Position numbers and translations under genes: made by a program
Part shown: positions 61,643 to 64,000 of the stretch, piece by piece
How the letters are laid out: each line of letters begins with the position of its first letter
Numbering within the stretch: position 1 is the stretch's first letter
Source: Lentzea nigeriaca
GTDB lineage: Bacteria; Actinomycetota; Actinomycetes; Mycobacteriales; Pseudonocardiaceae
Direction: 5' to 3'
Length of the DNA: 64,000 nucleotides
Assembly (NCBI RefSeq): GCF_016907955.1
Contig: NZ_JAFBCX010000004.1
Location: 434,001 to 498,000 of the forward strand
Notes under the pieces: generated by a model
Told to the model about the DNA's origin: nothing
Databases searched by the model: none
Seen by the model: the letters and a program-made list of their open reading frames with translations, nothing else

Positions 61643-62449
61643 GTGTCAACTGGGCCAACACATGCGATGAGCGGGCTGCTCGCCTGGAGCACCGTCACCG
61701 CACTCGCGTCGAGTCACCCGATCGGCCAACTCACGCCGCAGAGCTGGGCCGTCGGCGCGGTTCTCGCTACCGGGGCAGCACTTCTGCCGGACCTGGACCA
61801 CCCCGGTTCGACCATCTCGCGCACGTTCGGAGCATTGAGCGGCGGATTCTCCGCCGGTATCAACGCGGTGAGCAGCTTCGTGTACCGGACAACACGACTG
61901 AAGAAGGATTCCAAGCGAGACGGCGGACATCGCGGTCTCACCCACACGCTCGTCTTCGCGTTGTTCGCCGCCGTCTTCACCACCGCGGTCGTGCAGAACA
62001 GCCAGAAGTGGGCGCTGCCCGTGCTGATGTTCGTGTTCGCGGGTCTCGCCGTGCGCGGCATCATGAACGACTGGAACCCCAAGCAGGACGCGTTGATGAT
62101 CACCGTGGTGTCCGCGGGGATCACCTGGGCGATGATCGCGTGGACCGCGCAGACGAACGCTTCCGCCGCGGCGTGCGGAATCGCGGTCGGTGTCGGGTGC
62201 TTCGCGCACTACATCGGCGACGCGATCACCGAGCAGGGCTGCCCGATGCTGTGGCCGATCCCGATCATGGGCAGGACGTGGTACCCGGTGGCGCCGCCGA
62301 AGATCATGCGGATGAAGACCGGCGGCGTGGTCGAGATGGCGATCGTCGGACCGATCGTGACGATCCTGTCGGTGTGGCTGGGACTGGCCGCGCTGCAGGC
62401 CACGGGCGCTTTGCCGTTCCTCGACTGGGTAGATCTGCTGCCCATCTAA
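61643..62449 (+). CDS. YdjM-type membrane-bound metal-dependent hydrolase
   Basis: A 268-aa protein with about six membrane helices and the family's metal-binding words: THAMSG near the N-terminus, DLDHPGS (about 51-57), GHRGLTHT (about 93-100) and HYIGDAIT (near 193). In E. coli the relative YdjM is SOS-induced, but no LexA box is evident here. The reaction is unknown; these proteins may act on membrane lipids. GTG 61643 follows AAGGGG. Confidence 0.88.
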   Translation: MSTGPTHAMSGLLAWSTVTALASSHPIGQLTPQSWAVGAVLATGAALLPDLDHPGSTISRTFGALSGGFSAGINAVSSFVYRTTRLKKDSKRDGGHRGLTHTLVFALFAAVFTTAVVQNSQKWALPVLMFVFAGLAVRGIMNDWNPKQDALMITVVSAGITWAMIAWTAQTNASAAACGIAVGVGCFAHYIGDAITEQGCPMLWPIPIMGRTWYPVAPPKIMRMKTGGVVEMAIVGPIVTILSVWLGLAALQATGALPFLDWVDLLPI

Positions 62450-62541
62450 ATCGTTCTCTCACCAGCCATTCAGCGGCTACCTGCGTCTCACCCGATCGGT
62501 CTAGCCTCCACGAACCCGACCAATCGCGTGGAGGATCAACC

Positions 62542-64000
62542 GTGTCCGAAGTAGCCCGCCGCAGCTTCCTGCACGGCGCGAGCGCGCTTGGTCTGGCGGG
62601 GGTGCTCAGCACCGGCCGTGCGTCGGCATCTTCCGGCTATCACTGGCTTTCCGGTGATCACCACACGCACACGCAGTACTCGTACGACGGCATGTACACG
62701 ATCGAGCAGCAGATCCGCGGCGCGTTGCGGCACGGCACCGACTGGCTCGTGATCACCGACCACGGGCACGCGTCGCACGAGGCGCACTCCGTCGAGCCGA
62801 CGGCCGCGGACATCCACCGCGCGCAGCAGAAGTTCCCGCATCTGCTGCTGTGGCAAGGCATGGAGTGGAACGTCCCCGGCGCCGAACACGCGACCCTCTT
62901 CTTCGAGGACTGCCACGACGAGGCCGGTGTGCTGCGCGACTTCGAGCGGCAGTTCGACTGGCGGTTGAACGGGCAGGAAGCCTCCAGTCCCGCCAACGAG
63001 AAGAAGGCTCTCGACGCGATCCGCTGGCTGCAGACCAAGATCAGCAACGGCACCATGAAGTCCGCGCTGGTGTTCGTGAACCACCCGATGCGCAACGGCC
63101 GCGTGGCGCCCCACGAGCTGCGGAACATGCGCGACCTGGCTCCCGACATCGTTGTCGGCATGGAGGGCGCACCCGGCGCACAGGGCGACGGCGACCCGTT
63201 GCGCGGTCCCGGTGGCCACCGCGGCGGCTACGCGAACAGCGCCGGGTCGAACTCCTACCCGGCCTACCCGGCGGAGGCCTACCGCACGTACGGCGGCTTC
63301 GACTGGATGACGGCGCAGGTCGGCGGCGTGTGGGACTCGATGCTCGCCGAGGGTCTCGGCTGGTGGATCACGTCGAACTCCGACTCGCACTTCAACTCGC
63401 GCGACACGATCGTCCGCGTGCCGGAGCCCTCCACCCAGTTCGACCAGACCGGCAAGCACCTCGACCCGGTGGAGACCGGTCCGCCGCAGACCCTGCCGCC
63501 CTATGTCGACTTCTTCCCGTGCGAATTTTCCCGGACCGTCGTCGGCGCGACCCGGCGCACGCGCGGCGCCGTGATGGAGGGTCTGCGGGCTGGACGGGCA
63601 TGGGTTTCGCATGGCGGGCTGGTCGACGACCTGCGGTTCACCGTTCACGGCACCGGCGGCACCGAGACCATGGGCGGGCGGCTGCGCGTGCGGCGTGGAT
63701 CCGACGTGACGGTGCTGGTCAAGGCCCGTTTGGCGACACGCCCGAACAGCGCGGGATTCGTGCCGCGCCTCCGTCGTTTGGACCTCATCAAAGGCCTGGT
63801 AACCGGTCGGGCGTCGTCCGAAACGTTGTCCACGCCACATGTGAACGTCGAGCGTTCATACGAGCCGCGCTGGCACTATGCGGTCTTCACGCACACGTTC
63901 CGCAACGTCCGGGAGCCTTTTTACATCCGGTTGCGCGGAACCGACGGCAACCGTGGCGCGTTCGAACCGCAGGCGGACACTCCGGGAGCCGCGAACCCGT
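62542..64000 (+). CDS. Tat-exported PHP-type (CehA/McbA) metallohydrolase, partial
   Basis: At least 486 aa; the frame is open at the right edge. A Tat signal (ARRSFLHGASALGLAG, cleavage near residue 29) precedes a PHP-domain hydrolase with GDHHTHTQYS, ITDHGHAS, the later VFVNHP and SNSDSHFNS, which supply metal-binding histidines and aspartates. CehA/McbA relatives hydrolyse carbamates or phosphoesters. GTG 62542 follows GGAGG by 7 nt. The C-terminal part after about 350 is a beta-rich domain. Confidence 0.88.
   Translation, partial: MSEVARRSFLHGASALGLAGVLSTGRASASSGYHWLSGDHHTHTQYSYDGMYTIEQQIRGALRHGTDWLVITDHGHASHEAHSVEPTAADIHRAQQKFPHLLLWQGMEWNVPGAEHATLFFEDCHDEAGVLRDFERQFDWRLNGQEASSPANEKKALDAIRWLQTKISNGTMKSALVFVNHPMRNGRVAPHELRNMRDLAPDIVVGMEGAPGAQGDGDPLRGPGGHRGGYANSAGSNSYPAYPAEAYRTYGGFDWMTAQVGGVWDSMLAEGLGWWITSNSDSHFNSRDTIVRVPEPSTQFDQTGKHLDPVETGPPQTLPPYVDFFPCEFSRTVVGATRRTRGAVMEGLRAGRAWVSHGGLVDDLRFTVHGTGGTETMGGRLRVRRGSDVTVLVKARLATRPNSAGFVPRLRRLDLIKGLVTGRASSETLSTPHVNVERSYEPRWHYAVFTHTFRNVREPFYIRLRGTDGNRGAFEPQADTPGAANP

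Overview
The window is chromosomal DNA of a high-GC actinomycete. Several things point to the Pseudonocardiales (a Lentzea/Saccharothrix-like organism), although the genus is inference: GC-rich third codon positions, frequent GTG and TTG starts, many start codons 6-9 nt behind a TANNNT box (leaderless transcripts), a mycothiol-dependent-enzyme family protein, a fused FO synthase (FbiC, coenzyme F420), ESX-type secreted proteins, and a membrane-protein/D,D-carboxypeptidase cluster of the kind known from Streptomyces.

Left edge (1-1.5 kb): a relatively AT-rich pentapeptide-repeat gene runs off the window. It is followed by a patch of debris: the 3' end of a flavodoxin-like gene, a manganese (yybP-ykoY) riboswitch with no transporter behind it, a possible 40-aa membrane peptide, and an 18-bp palindrome containing DnaA-box words beside a LexA-like box. 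1.5-21 kb: a MerR/aldo-keto reductase pair; a Doc/antitoxin pair whose Doc motif is degenerate; TetR; a secreted GH18 chitinase with a DasR-type operator; upp; a MDMPI-family protein; a Gfo/Idh/MocA oxidoreductase; an ECF sigma operon; DUF1707 and neighbouring small genes; a fused deacetylase/glycosyltransferase; deoC with two aldehyde dehydrogenases; and a two-component system divergent from an ABC exporter.

21-31.5 kb: a SUKH protein, an EspC/NlpC-P60 secretion pair, a tautomerase/TetR pair with twin operators, a YnfA-like protein, two YbaB/EbfC proteins, a duplicated acidic protein, GntR plus a sugar-nucleotide dehydratase, adenosine deaminase, and a large coiled-coil protein. 31.5-38.4 kb: one minus-strand operon for nucleoside uptake and salvage (BmpA-type lipoprotein, double ATPase, two permeases, cdd, deoA). 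add lies nearby, and deoC and upp are elsewhere in the window, so the region holds most of a nucleoside catabolic route. 39-42.5 kb: sdhCDAB, preceded by a 19-codon leader peptide overlapping sdhC.

42.6-56.4 kb: a membrane-anchored NB-ARC/WD40 STAND protein beside an AbiEi/DUF559-like gene and a Thr-rich secreted protein; small membrane proteins and a D,D-carboxypeptidase; a BrkB protein; trpS; fbiC; and a Tat-exported phosphoesterase. 56.4-59 kb is a second debris zone, with a truncated exonuclease III copy, a 155-bp palindromic MITE-like element, intact xthA, and an orphan C-terminal coding fragment with its terminator. 59-64 kb: an SH3-like protein, icd, an SDR, a YdjM-type membrane hydrolase, and a Tat-exported PHP-type hydrolase that runs off the right edge.

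No rRNA, tRNA, CRISPR array or intact transposase was seen. The points most worth a second look are the STAND protein and its neighbours, the palindromic element with the truncated exonuclease gene, the sdh leader peptide, the orphan manganese riboswitch, three adjacent hairpins at 38.8 kb, and enzymes with altered active-site motifs (Doc, RmlB-like dehydratase, truncated aldehyde dehydrogenase).
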